NCBI GenBank assembly: GCA_963969395.1
Contig: OZ017801.1
Span: 11,537,611-11,601,610, forward strand
Reading direction: 5' to 3'
Length of the DNA: 64,000 nucleotides
Source of the DNA: Pseudoscleropodium purum
Lineage: Eukaryota; Streptophyta; Bryopsida; Hypnales; Brachytheciaceae
Of the stretch, positions 45,801 to 58,100 are shown piece after piece. Within the stretch, counting starts at the first letter, position 1. Each line of letters begins with the position of its first letter. Under the pieces are notes generated by a model. That model had not been told where the DNA came from. It saw only the letters and a list, made by a program, of their open reading frames with translations, and did not search any database. A program made the translations under genes and the position numbers.

Positions 45801-46747
45801 ACTTTTTATTAGAAATGGCAATTATTGGTTAATCATGTTAGGACCTTTTAGGATGTAATTAATCTAAAAGAGTCTACATTTCCAAAATTATGAAGAAACA
45901 TTATAGAATGCAAGTTAGAATAATAATTTAATGATGGTTTTTGAACAGAAGTTGTAAAATATGATCCATAGATTATCAATCCATGTATTCTGAACTACTA
46001 CTAAACTAAATACTAGCAAACAATAATTCAAAATTCAAAACCCAAAAATAAAAATCTCTTCTAAAATTGTTAAGAAATTGATTATGTATAATTCTCACAA
46101 GAATATTTCACTTTCTTCAAGTACAAAATGTCAAGTTTCAATAACAACAATTTTTTAAGATTTTTATTTTTTTTATTTTTATCAAGAGCATTTTCTAAAT
46201 TAGAAAAGTTGATTTTTGAGATCAAACATACCTATACCCTTGAACTATAGAATATTAGAGTTAATTGTAAAGGTCATTATGATTCTGTAATAAAGGTGGT
46301 AGAGGAAGGTTTAACTAGGAATAATACAAATCAAAGAAACATGGCACCCAATTCCTTCAAACCCAATTCAAGGAGTCACTTTTGTCTTGTATTTTTCTCA
46401 AACTCTGACTCAGAGGCCTTCAATGCACACTTTACAAGTAACTCTCTCGTAAAGAAAGGTTCTGAAAAAATCTATCTTCTACAAATGTAAGACAATTCAC
46501 AAGTACGTCTTACAATAGAAGCTCCAAAAATGGTCTCAGGTTCTACGTGTATTCTATGATGTCATATTCCAGCATGATAAGGATATTATTTGCGAAAGTG
46601 ACATCCAAATGAAAGATACTAATTGTTGAATAATCAATCCACTGAATGATGTCTTTTTTTTTTTCTTTTCTGAAAAATCCTTGAGTGCATACATAATTGA
46701 TACTTTAGGAGTCAAATACAAGATCATATAATTATACACTTCCCTAC
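42822..46747. other. 3' flank of kinase B, AT-rich intergenic
   Basis: This aligns with the flank of kinase A. It contains a short TA run near 42861-42873 and otherwise AT-rich DNA with no recognisable gene. Minus-strand translation near 46390-46440 (VKCALKASESEFEK) might be a small exon of the gene suggested at 46748-46999, but I cannot join them. Confidence 0.5.
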
Positions 46748-46999
46748 TTACAGACCTGTGAGGGTTGAAATTAATAATGGATATCCAGCTGGAGAGAAAT
46801 TAGTAGGTACTACGCCATCAATAGAACCAGCAGGGAACCAAATTTGAATTGTGGAGTGCATTCCAACTGAACTGCGGTTGTTGCATTGTACGCGAATATG
46901 CGAGCCAAAGGGAAAGCTCCGAATCTGATGGAGGCCTTCCTTGCCTCCTTGGTCCATAAATTTCCAAACTTGCTGCAGCCAGTCTCTCTGGAAATCCAC
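46748..46999 (-). CDS. Unrecognised exon-like open frame, minus strand
   Basis: The 83-codon frame reads DFQRDWLQQVWKFMDQGG, IRSFPFGSHIRVQC and HSTIQIWFPAGSIDG. An acceptor-like TTAGTTGAGCAG lies just upstream on the minus strand. The block is richer in GC and in Trp, Gly and Phe than its surroundings, as expected for a real exon. Copy A has the same segment with a nonsense change and an 11-base loss (25637-25852). I do not recognise the family. It may be the last surviving exon of a minus-strand gene that copy A has lost. Confidence 0.35.
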   Translation of the reverse strand: MDFQRDWLQQVWKFMDQGGKEGLHQIRSFPFGSHIRVQCNNRSSVGMHSTIQIWFPAGSIDGVVPTNFSPAGYPLLISTLTGL

Positions 47000-47199
47000 T
47001 TCTGCTCAACTAAGCTGAGCTGCACTCTGTTTTAAATTGGGACTCTTTTTCGGTATTCTAATTAATTGAGAGCACAAGAGAACTCTCAGGGACAGGAAGG
47101 CTGCCGTGATCGCAACCCAAGCCAAGGCAGCTCGATGTAAGGTGGGTACTCCCCAAACCGGCACTTTTTGCTACTAAACCTATTTTCTATTCTTAAACC

Positions 47200-50059
47200 T
47201 ATTATTTTTGCTACCAAACCTATGTCCGCTTTGACGGCCCTGTTTCCCCCGACCGCTCTACCCAAATTGCCCCGCAGTCACTCCATTAATCCTTAAACAA
47301 TTAAATATTAAATGAAGTGCAATGGTTTGCGATTTGTTATAAAAAAAATAAAAAAAAATGTTTCCTTAGAATTAAAGCGAAAAGAAACCATTTACATGAG
47401 TTATATTAATTTTTTGGGAAATGTAACCCTACTAACTCAAAGTAGACATTTTATATACTTATATCCAAAAAATTTAAACTTCTAAATTTGTAATGCAAAA
47501 GGCTACTAAGAAACTAAAAACTAAAATAAATATATTTTCAAATGCATTCATTGAACACTTAATTTCATATTATTTCAGGTTTAAAAACTGTGAGTTTTAA
47601 CCCTAAAGGTCCTTGATTCTATTCTCTCTAAAAATGCTCCAAAATTGCCATTTTTTTGTACAAGTACCAAAATTTTGAAAAATATCATTTTTTGACAGAT
47701 GTGACCATATGATCTTGTACTAATATATTTCAGAGTATGTGGAAAAAATTTCAGAAATTTCCACCATGTAGATTGCAAGATATTAGCGTTTAAACTTTGA
47801 AGTGACAAAAATCCTTTTTTTGACCCTACGAAAAAACGGGCAACTACACTTCAAAAGGTTAGATCATTATGAAGAAATGTCCAAAATGGTTGTGCTTCTT
47901 TGGATACATTCTTCAAGGCAAGCTCGCTACACATATGAAAATTTCCAGATCATTTGGAGTTGTACAACATATAGGAAAAAATTAGAAAGTAGAAAGAAAT
48001 AAAGAATGATTCAAAATACTAAATTGTTAGTAAATTAGTTATAGAATTAAAAAATTTCAATCCAAATGATGAATTGTTGTTATAAATATTATACATTCAG
48101 TATTATTATTATTTTTCAAAAATATTGAAATTTCAGTAAAATAATAGACTTCAAAGTTTTTTTTGGTGTAAAGATTCTATGACTACCCGCAAACTAAAAA
48201 GCCTCATAACTTTTATCTCAAGTATTGAAATGCAATGATTCTAAGGTTTTTGAATACATATAAATTTCAAGGACCAATTTCAAATTTTTCTTTCTTGAAA
48301 AATTAATTTTTTTAGATCTGTCCGAAGCCCCAGACTGTCCGAGTTGAGAAACAAACAACATACTATGCAATAACTTTTGACTCATATTTTCAAATGTCAT
48401 GAAATTTGTGCATATGGAAGATATTCCTCTTCCCTACATTCTATTAAAAAATTTCAGTCCAAAATATGCAAATCTACAATTACACGTATGCCCCAAAATT
48501 ATATATTGCTCAAAAACACATGTTGGTCCTCTAGAGAGTCAACCACATAGGAAAAAAAAATTAAAACAATGTCTTTTATAAGTTGAAAGATTATAAAGTT
48601 TGACCATGAGTCCATGATAGTCTTGAAACTATGAAAAAATTCCAATTCATTTTCAAAAGACAATCTAAAAAAGTTTGTGACTTCAAATATATATATATAT
48701 ATATACTATTTAAAAAATCGAGATCAACACAAATACAAATATAATCAATATGGGCAAAATGTATTGAATTTAATATAGAATACCATACATTGTGGACTCA
48801 AAAATTTACATATATCATATAGTGTGCACATTTGGTTAATTGCACATATAATTTTTTTCATTCCAACTCTATATTTCTAAACTAATTTTTAATGCCTATA
48901 TAACCTATTCAACTATTACTTCTGCACTACCAATCTAATATAAATGGCGGAAATGTTCATCTGGCATTGGCCAACAATATGTATTAGAAAATCGCGTAAT
49001 CACATGGGCCAAACTAGTATTTTTAACGTCACTCTTCGAAGAAATGCGCTTCAAGTAAGCATAAAACACTTTTGCAAATTCATGAAAGGGAAATTGTGTC
49101 GCACTAGGTGTTTTAAGTAGCAAGATGAAATACGCTTTTTTTCATCTATTTCTTTGGATGGGAATATTTTTTTCTCATTTTTCAGACAAAAAGAAATTGA
49201 TGAGGAATTAAAATCAAGTGGTTTTGTATTTTTTCAAAGATTTGTAATTTATTTATAAATTTTCAAATGACTTGCATCATAGGTCCCTATTGTGACCCTA
49301 GGTCTTTCATAAATGGTGCACTTGCGATTTTAAATAAAAATGGAAAAGATAAAGAGAAGGATTAACTCTTGTATTTAATAATGTTTTTTTTTTGGTGCAT
49401 TCCATCAATGTATTTGTCAATTAAAGAACCATAAATAAACCATTTTAGTGAACTTCTATATTTGAAAATAGAATCTAAAGAAGAACCACTAATTGTCTAA
49501 TTTGGGCATTTCTTTGTACCAATAAGAAATCATTTTAGTTTTTAGCAATCGTTGAATGAAGAATAAAAAAATTTCAAATATTCAAATAATTCAATCTTTC
49601 ATAAATTAATTAGAAATACATTTATATCATTTACGAGTTTCTAAATGTAATAAACACACAAAAATAATTTCAAAATACACACCATGCTAGTACATATTTA
49701 ACCTCGAATGCTGAATTCAAAAATAGACATAATATGGCTCTTACAAAGTTACGTTTCTTTTTCATATTTTTATTATTTATCAAAGTCGCTTATAGCCTTA
49801 TACATCAACGCTATTATAAAATAATACAATGATGTCTTTGACAATATGCTTGCCTACATACATACTTGGTGTACACTATTACACAACACTTTTTGAAAAA
49901 GTGAACAAAATTATTGTTCAAAATTGTTCTATTCATTTAAAATTTTGTACTACTTCTACTAATTTAGTGCTCTATACTTGTCATGAGAGTAAAAATGAGA
50001 AAATTGAGCAAATACATGCTCACTATATACTTGCATGTTTTTTTATTCAAAATCTAAAT
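47200..50059. other. AT-rich intergenic, no gene seen
   Basis: Sequence past the end of copy B is AT-rich, with a TA microsatellite at about 48689-48706 and no conserved frame. A short GC-rich patch at 47220-47280 (TGTCCGCTTTGACGGCC) recalls the GTCCGCC islands further right but is too short to classify. Confidence 0.55.
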
Positions 50060-51126
50060 CGGACTCAAATTATTGACCGGTGCCTCTTCTTTGTACTCTA
50101 ATGAACGGACCACCTCCGTAGTTTTCGTGATATCCACTCAGTGCACCTCCTTGTCCATAGCTTGAACCTCCAAAAGTGGGAGGAGGAACTTGAGTAGTAA
50201 GCTCTGATCCTCTTTCATTTGAAGCCTTGTAATAAGAGGCCCTATGATGCTCGTATGAATCACTTCTAGTTGATCTTGGATAGTATTGGGTGCTTCCGTG
50301 AAGAGAGCAACTATACTATGGGGTTACATGGCTTCCTCCACTACCTTCGGAGCCCACTTGAGTGGGCGTAGTATAATATGAACTAGATCCACTAGACCTA
50401 CCATAGTGCATGCTGCTATAGCTACCTGCTCCACCTTGAGAGCCAATTTCAGGGAGAGTGCCATAATGAGAACCAACTGCACTTGAACCACCATAATGCG
50501 TAGATCCATAGCTCCCCTTCCACCTTCATATCTATTTTGAGGATCGTAACCAGAGTATGAACCACTTCTTCCTTGTTCAGATCCTCGCGTTCCATGTTCA
50601 CGTCCGTAGGACCCACCATACCTATTTTACCGTCTACGACCTTGAAGGCTTCTGTGTGTTGCCTCTTGCATTTGTTGTTCGAATTCAATTTGTTCTCGTT
50701 CTTCTACCCGCTCGTGCCTAACTCCAAATGTGACAGGCGCTTGCATATCATCGTTATCATCGTCATCATCGTCATCATTCCAAACCATTGCCATAACATT
50801 ATAATTCATTATATTTGATTTGGTGCTTTTAATGCCAAGAACTCGATGCACTTGTATGTATTGTTGTTTGAAGTGCTCACTTTGGCATGTAGACATTTGT
50901 CCTTCCCAACGTGGCGCTTGGTGCTCTATACGTTCACGTCGCCAAAGTTTTTGAATGTGAATCATTTTCACATACTTCTTGTACATTGAGCAATCCCACA
51001 CTTTTGTTGGTTCCTCTTCCCATCCCAGTTCACCCACGTACAATAGATCGGCCCAAGCATCTCAATCGAACAATTGGGGTCTTTCCTTTCGACTACTTTT
51101 TTTGGATGTTCTATCTTTCAGTATGA
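50060..51126 (-). pseudogene. Decayed gene with acidic run and Gly/Ser/Tyr-rich tail, minus strand
   Basis: Read on the minus strand, an open part (51043-50627) begins LYVGELGWEEEPTKVWD, has a run of aspartates (NDDDDDDDNDDMQ) and a Glu/Gln/Arg-rich helix. After a stop and frameshifts it continues as a low-complexity tail (YGGSYGREHGTRGSEQ; GSYSSMHYGRSSGSSSYY; SSYGQGGALSGYHENYGGG). It lies 3' of the element end at 51643 and of a minus-strand TATA-like CCTATATATATGGGG near 51350, so it is probably a transposon-encoded gene, perhaps the C-terminal part of a hAT-type transposase. No catalytic motif is visible. Confidence 0.45.
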
Positions 51127-51249
51127 TGAAGCCGAAGCAAAGAGAATGAAACAATTAGAAAGCTTAAGAACCAAAATTTTGATTTAGTCAATTAATTAAA
51201 ATTTGACAAGCGTGAACTTTGTGAAAATTTGTAACAATGTTACAACAAT

Positions 51250-51643
51250 CATTCACTCAAAGCGGAGGGGGCGCGCAGAGCTTCCAAGGCACTGGTCCGC
51301 CTACTCCAAAAGAGAACAACTATTCAGAATGAGCCGTCCGCTTCCCCATATATATATAGGCGGACGCCCCGAGGCAGATGTCCAGATCATGCGGACCTCA
51401 TCAGTCCCCGTGTCAATCGGACGACCGTAACCGGGCGGACGGGGCGGACGGGGCCGACGAGGCGGACGAGGCGGATAGGGCGGACAGGGTGGACGCGTAT
51501 CGTGGCGGACGACACGGACATGGCGGACGTGTATCGTGGTAGACAGCGCGGATAGGGCAGACGCCGAACGGGTATCGGGGCGGACGGGGGTCTGGGCGGA
51601 TGGGGGATTGGGCGGATGGGGCGGACGGGGCGGTTTGACCCTG
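51250..51643 (-). mobile_element. 5' end of a hAT-type element, GTCCGCC repeat island
   Basis: On the minus strand the end starts CAGGGTCAAACCGCCCC at 51643 and continues as degenerate repeats of GTCCGCC/GTCCGCCCC. The stretch at 51382-51440 (CCCGGTTACGGTCGTCCGAT on the minus strand, and flanks) closely matches 54008-54066 inside the 330-bp MITE, so they belong to one family. CAGGG is typical of hAT ends. A TATA-like box near 51350 on the minus strand faces the decayed gene at 50060-51126. The other end of the element was not found. Confidence 0.6.
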
Positions 51644-51669
51644 AAGCGCCCTGACGTCCATATTTTGCA

Positions 51670-53872
51670 CGATAAACAGAGGTCTTCATGGCACTGTATA
51701 GTCCAACTAACTTTTCATTCATCCAATGTAAAATTTGAAATTAAAAAAGGTAGCCTTCCTTTATGACCAAATTTATGAATTCTTGGTAAATGATATTTTT
51801 GTACAAAGATATGAGCTAAAATGTGCAAAAATTCATGTAAAGATTGTGACGTTTAATATATGTGTCCAAATATTCACATTGTATTGTGTATAAAGCAATT
51901 GTAAGAAGGTAGCTGAATAAAAATTCTACTATTAAATTGAATTAGTTGACGTCTAATCACTTAGTAAACTGCTAAATGTCCAAGTCTTTGCAAGTGTGTT
52001 TTGGCTATCGAAAAAGAGCATGGACTTATAGTTATCCCCAATGAAGCAAATTGTTCTTTTTTAAAAATCTAACGGTATAGATGTTTGACCCCTAAAGTTC
52101 TTTGTCACTAAAAACACTTCAAGACTACCATTAGTAGTGCAAATACCAAGTCTTAGAAGAAAAATACTTTTGGGTATATGTAACCGTAGGGTTTTGTAAT
52201 AAATTAGTTGGAAAAGATGTGGAAAATTTTTTAGACAAATCCACCATTTGGATTGTAAGATATTAGATATTGAGTGTTTCATTTAAGGAGGCTACTCAAT
52301 TATGTCTATTAATGAACAATTGGTAGGCTAACAAACCTAACTTAGTATGTATTTTAATATTTGTTGCAATTGTTTTAGGAATATTATAACATAACACTAT
52401 TATAATATTCTTATAAATGATATAGTACTAAATCATTTCAAAATCAACAACATTTGATCACAATATGTCAATCTTGTCTTCCATACTCCTTTAATGATAT
52501 ATATATATATATATATACATACATACATAAAATATATTAGATAAATCAACATGAACAAATCAATGATTATATATTTCATAGATCTATTCTTCATCAATCA
52601 AATAAGAGTGCATGTTCAAATATAGACAAAGATGGTTTCTCCATTTGTTCCCAAAAAATAGATAAACAAATAGAGAAAGATATGAAGTGAATGTTACTTG
52701 GAGAATTGGAGGGAAAGAAATTGAAGTACTCAATTGCATTTTATTAAATTGAAAAATTGCATGTGGATGGCATGAATTAATCTTCATAGATGCTAAACTC
52801 ATATGAGTTGCATTTCAACATTTATGATTTATGCAATTGATTGAATTAAAAGCTCTTGTAATTACATTTTCAAATTTGCGATTCAATCATTCAAATTTGC
52901 AAGAGTGATTTATGATAGATTTATAACTTTAAATGTGAAAGCATTGAATGCCTTTATGCGTTTGTTCATCAATATATTAATTTTAAATAAATAATATTTT
53001 TTTTTATAACATATGCATAAACCATTGCATTAAAAAAATAAAAAAAATAAGAGCCAAGCCAAATAGGCTGGTCAAATGAAGAGAACAAGAGAACAAGAGC
53101 CCTATGAGAAAGCAAAGGAAAAAAAAGAAAATATCAAAGGGATTCAAAGGAAGGAGCAAGATGCATTCTTGCAAGACCGAAGAATACATAATGATTTCAA
53201 AATCCAAACACAAATATATTTTCTATTTCAATGAGAGTCAAAAATGAACTACCCTGCTCTCAAAGATTGTACAATGTACACGTTATACAAAATGAACATA
53301 TAACAAAAAGAGTAGAAGACATCGTTTATCATGATTGAAAACTGAAATGATTTTTTTTTTCTATTTAGAATATTTTATGAAATGTAACAATGTATTTAAT
53401 TATCATAGTAATTGGTAGAAATCTTTGTGCAATACATAGAAACATTTCATTCATGTGGAGTTTTTTCATTTATTTAGGATTAAAATTGAAATATTATACT
53501 CTACAAAGTACAAACCAAAAACAATACCATATACCTAAGTTCAAAAGTTTGCAATTGTTTTGTGAATTCATTTTAAAAACTCAAACGAAGAAATATTTTA
53601 TAATCAATATCTTGTTCATTTGAATCATTTCAAAATTCGAATTCCGAATTCAATTCCTATTTATAATAGAAATTATGTTTGTAAATTTTTTAGATCTTTA
53701 AACAATGAACCCTCTTTTTTTAAATTAATATTTAAAAACATCTGAAATAAGAATATTGGAATTACCCTTCAAAATAAATATAGCACATGTATAAGTGTAT
53801 AATGTATTCTACTCAACCAACTCAAGTAACGAATTTTTCTATGTTTTTAAGGAAAAATATAGACATACATGA
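51670..53872. other. AT-rich intergenic, no gene seen
   Basis: The interval is AT-rich with a TA microsatellite at about 52498-52517. No conserved frame, RNA gene or element end was recognised. Confidence 0.6.
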
Positions 53873-53880
53873 TTTGAAAG

Positions 53881-54210
53881 CAGGGTTGACAGGAGGGTCG
53901 GACGTCCGAAACGTCCGGACGCGGACGATGTGTCCGTAGCGTCCGCTGATAGTCGCGTTCGCCTGTCCGCCTGTCCACCCGTCCGCCCCGTCTGCCTTGT
54001 CCGCCCGTCCGCCCGGTTACGGCCGTCCGATCGACACTCGGACTAATGTGGTCCGCACGATCTGGCCGTCTGCCGTGTTTATCCATCCCGCCCGTCCACC
54101 TGCCGACGGCGGGAAGGACACTGCGTTGCTGCGTCCGCTGGCGTCCGTGCGTCCGCACGTCTGGGTTACGAACAATTTTTTCGGGCGGACGTAGAGATTC
54201 GTCAACCCTA
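53881..54210. mobile_element. hAT-type MITE, 330 bp
   Basis: The left end is CAGGGTTGAC and the reverse complement of the right end is TAGGGTTGAC. The 8-bp target duplication TTTGAAAG lies at 53873-53880 and 54211-54218. The inside is GC-rich and consists of degenerate GTCCGCC-like repeats. About 60 bases at 54008-54066 match the element end at 51382-51440, so this is probably an internally deleted derivative of that larger element. It cannot encode a transposase. Confidence 0.88.
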
Positions 54211-54773
54211 TTTGAAAGTTAAAACATTTATTCTTTTTCTTTGTTTTCAAATCTAATCAAAATTTCATTAAAAAATATGAAAGACTCGATGTTCATTTGA
54301 AGATCGTGATGCACTTCTAATTAGAAATCACAACCTTTCATTAAATATCAAGAGGTTGAAATCCATTAAACTGTTATTCTAATTACGTATTGGGGCCTTT
54401 TTTTAAAATTTCATTTGCTTACAATGAAAAAGAAATTGATTATTTCTGCAAAACATTTGATTTCCTAATGAACTTTAAAAAAATCCTCACCATCTTCAGA
54501 TCTTCTCAAAACCTATTTAGAGGGATAATATAAGTAAATAATCCAAACATATTCAACTTAACCACATTCCCCTCATTCTTAAAACAATTTAGGGGAGAAA
54601 AGAAAAGGTTTAGGATAATTAGGGTATAGGGTTTAGGGTTTACATTTAAAAAAAAAAAATGTTAAATCAATTACATTGATCCTCATTTAGCAGTGATTAT
54701 TAGGCTATTTTTTTTGAAATGTTACCGCTCTTTTTGAGTAATAATGGCCTCATAGGATGCTCCAATGGACAAC

Positions 54774-54990
54774 TGAGCGGACGCTGTCGGCGGTCAGTGT
54801 TTAAGTGGGGCGGTCGGCGTGTCGGAAGGCGGACAGTGCGGATGGGGCGGTCGGACGGGGCGATGGGCGGATGAGGCGTCTGCTGTCGAAGCGGACGCGA
54901 GGTTCGGGGCTGCTTTGTGCGGTCCGGGGCAAGTCCGGCGGCGGACGGCTATAAGGGTGGAGTGACTTTTCATTTCTTCTCACTTCAATT
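54774..54990 (+). promoter_or_regulatory. GCGGACGG repeat island ending in a TATA-like box
   Basis: Degenerate repeats of GCGGACG/GGGGCGGTCG run from about 54777 to 54947 and end at GGCTATAAGGGTGG near 54946, a good plant TATA context. The decayed coding region starts about 0.2 kb downstream. This is likely the promoter and subterminal region of a transposon. The G-rich strand is the coding strand, the opposite of the other islands. Confidence 0.5.
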
Positions 54991-55166
54991 CTCCTTCGAT
55001 GCCAAGTTGGATGTGCTACTATTACTTTATGCACTAGTGCTCCTACGGGGTGGAGAGTTGGGATCTTTTATCTTTTGTTACTGGGTTACGGTTGATGCCA
55101 TCACTTTTGATTATCATGTGAGATTTTTTTATTCACTTCAATTGGTTATTGAATCTAATTGACAAT

Positions 55167-58100
55167 CATGAACGGCAAAGGTGATCGAAATATTGATGGA
55201 GTGATTCTGGAAAGCGAAGTAATAAAAAAAGAGCAAAGTGAAGGAGGCTACACATGATCTTCGGCTTGACATTTTAAATGATCCTACAATTAAAGCAGAG
55301 AACGGGTGGGAAGATGAAGATGCAAAGTATTGGACATAAAAAATATACAGGACCTATGTTAAAATGTACCACATTGACAAGTTGTGGCCTCAGGAGTCGC
55401 ACAAGAGTCATACACGGGATTTTTGTTGTAAACTATAGACTAGCAACAACAAACATTTTGTCTATCGATCTACGGAGGTGTGGCGTGTTCTATTTGGAAA
55501 CAAGCCCAGATGCAAAGGCTATATTAATTATAGCGTGGCGTGTATGGTTTATGTTGAACTTATATTAGTGCGGAAGATTGATTAGAACACGTTTCTAACA
55601 ACAACAGCTTGCCCACTTCTACTTGAAGCCAATCAAAAGGACATTCCCGACTTGTACAATTCAGAGGGAGAAACATAAAAAGTATTAAAAAATACTATTG
55701 AGGTGAAAACGGATGGTGTGGAGAAAGCCTCAAATGTTGAAGAATTACAGTCTGGACAATCTCCAACAAAAGCAATCAATGAAAGCTCTTCAAAAAATGT
55801 GGGGAAAGATGTGGAGAAAGATGTAGAGGCGCAGGAGGGTGAAGTCTTTTCCACAGCTCCAACGCGTTTGACCTTTACACCAAATGTTGCGGCACAAACG
55901 CAAACGGAGTCTGTAAACGAAGGCAATGTTTGCACGGAACGCGGGGAAACTTCGAAAAGTAAAGTAGACAAAGTCTTGGTGGAGAAAGTGGCAAAGGCTA
56001 ATGCTACAATTGATAGTCTGATAGCCAACAATTATTTTGATAGTTTGGTCTACAAATCTTCGCCTATGCATTAAGGCGCTGAATCTAGTCCAGCGTTAAG
56101 TTTAGAAGACAAAGTACATACGCCTCGTGGACAAGGCGTGGAGTTTGATATTATATCCTCATTATGGAGTTCCGAGCGTAAAAAGCGGGCGGAGGAGTTT
56201 CCGTATACAGCATCATTGCCAAGTCTTCTACATCGAACCTTGCAAGACATGTCCAATCCAAAACAATTGGAAAATCTTTTGAAGCTCTCGGTTCAATTTG
56301 CTAACCTTCATGAAGAAATAGGCAGATCGTCTAACTCCGATGATGGTGCTACTGCTGTTCCAATGAGTCCACTTGCAGATCAAAAGAATGTTGGACATAT
56401 ACTTGATACAACTTTGAAGATGACGATGTCAGCTGAATTTTTATCGGAAATTGCTCTGACTTTTATGAATTTGGCCAAGGAGTTTTTTTTACTGGCACCA
56501 GAGATGTTGAAAGGTGCTATAGCATTTCATAATCTCACGAAGACTTTCGGACCACTTTTCGAAGACAGAGATGTTCACATACTACAATTGCTGGAATATG
56601 AGAAGAAAATTGCTGACCTTGGAGGAGTGGAAGCAAGGTGCAAAGTGTTGGAGTTGAAATTAAAGACTTTGGAGAGTGAGGTTGAACATTTAAATCAAGA
56701 ATCATCGAGGCAAATAGAAGAGTTGATGAAGATGCGTAAACGGATTGCAGAATTACAAAGGACTTCCAAGAATCCGAGTGAGGTTGCAATCTCACCAGTG
56801 ATTGTACTCGGAGATAGTCAAGAAACTCAAGAGAGTGAAGATAAGCTCTCTCTTCCTTTTGATAAGGCCGAAGCAAGCGACAACCCTGCCATTGTGAATG
56901 TACAAGAAAGTCACGACATGAGCATGTTAAAAGCGACACAACAACCATTAATGGAAAAGCTTTCATCCGTTTACATGAATGCGGAGACGCAAATGGAGAG
57001 TTGTGACTTTGAAGAGTTGAAGCATAAATTGGAGGAGGCAATTGAAACAAAAGGAATCGTTGAATCCAAGTTGAATCGACTGCAATTGTCCTTGGATTTG
57101 AAGAAGTTTATGCCATCTAATGGCTTGAAGTCTTGATGGTTAGCATGGGTACAAAGACTCCAAGACAAACCCTCTGTAGTATTTCGAGCAATGGCAGGTC
57201 TTCAAACATTGGCAATGGAGTCGAATGAAAATTGCGATGCCATTCAAAGTTCTTTGAGTTGGTTCAAGACTATGTTTAACCAACATCCTTCTAAGGGATA
57301 TATATAGATCACATGTTGGGGAGACATGGATGCCATGTTTGAGCGGTTAAATCACACAAAGAAGGACCAAGCTCCACCCGTCAATTGGGCCTTGGAAGTA
57401 GAGGAAGGATGGGTCCCTTACAACACACTTTTAGCACACATCAATGTGAAAGACAAGCGAGTGGTGCATGCTTGTGATTCAGCCTCTCCAATCTTGGATG
57501 GTTGTTGTAGCCTTTGCCAAGGCCGGACCGGAAGGTGCGGTAACCATGGGCCAATGTCGCCACACTTTCTATATTACTTGCATTCTGAAAGCATCACTTA
57601 TTCGTTCGGTGTGTGCCGAGTGTCGTAGTCCATTGAGTACTAGGTTCTACGAAATGTTTGGTATCTTGTAAACTATGCTTCCAAGCCACAAGTACAATTG
57701 TTGGAATCTTCCTCTTGATCAAGCGCCGTACAAATTTCAAAATTATCAACATTGGGGGAAACCAATCCAATAGAATGCAAATGAACAGAGGCATGATTTG
57801 TACGAGGAATCTCAGCAACCATTGGATTTCGATGTGTGGATGACTCACAATAGAGAAGTGGAATTGCGGGCTCGAGGAATCGTAGATGACGCGGCCCGTG
57901 AAATGTTTTGTCGCAACATAGGGGGACATTGGAGCTTGCAACATGAAAAGTTCTTTCGTTTTCTAGATAAAAAAGTGGAGAGAGGACCAGAAGACAATTG
58001 GGTGGAGGTGAACCATGGAAAAGAATTCGATGAGCAGTATAAGGCATACGACCACACCCTCGTAGGTAGGGCCCTTCTATTGTTGAAGTTGGAAGAGGCT

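Larger units (their letters stand above)
29798..47199 (+). repeat. Segmental duplication, copy B
   Basis: Copy B is the direct partner of 8143-26025. It carries the orphan last exon of the channel gene, transposon TE2 (30616-36829), a MITE-like insert near 36945-37365, kinase B and the intact exon-like segment at its end. It lacks TE1. The two copies are separated by about 3.8 kb. Ends are approximate. Confidence 0.9.

Noticed and set aside
51420..51640. CRISPR-like array in the GCGGACGGGGC repeats
   Set aside because: Units are degenerate with no constant spacer length, and the context is a plant transposon end. It is a minisatellite, not a CRISPR array.
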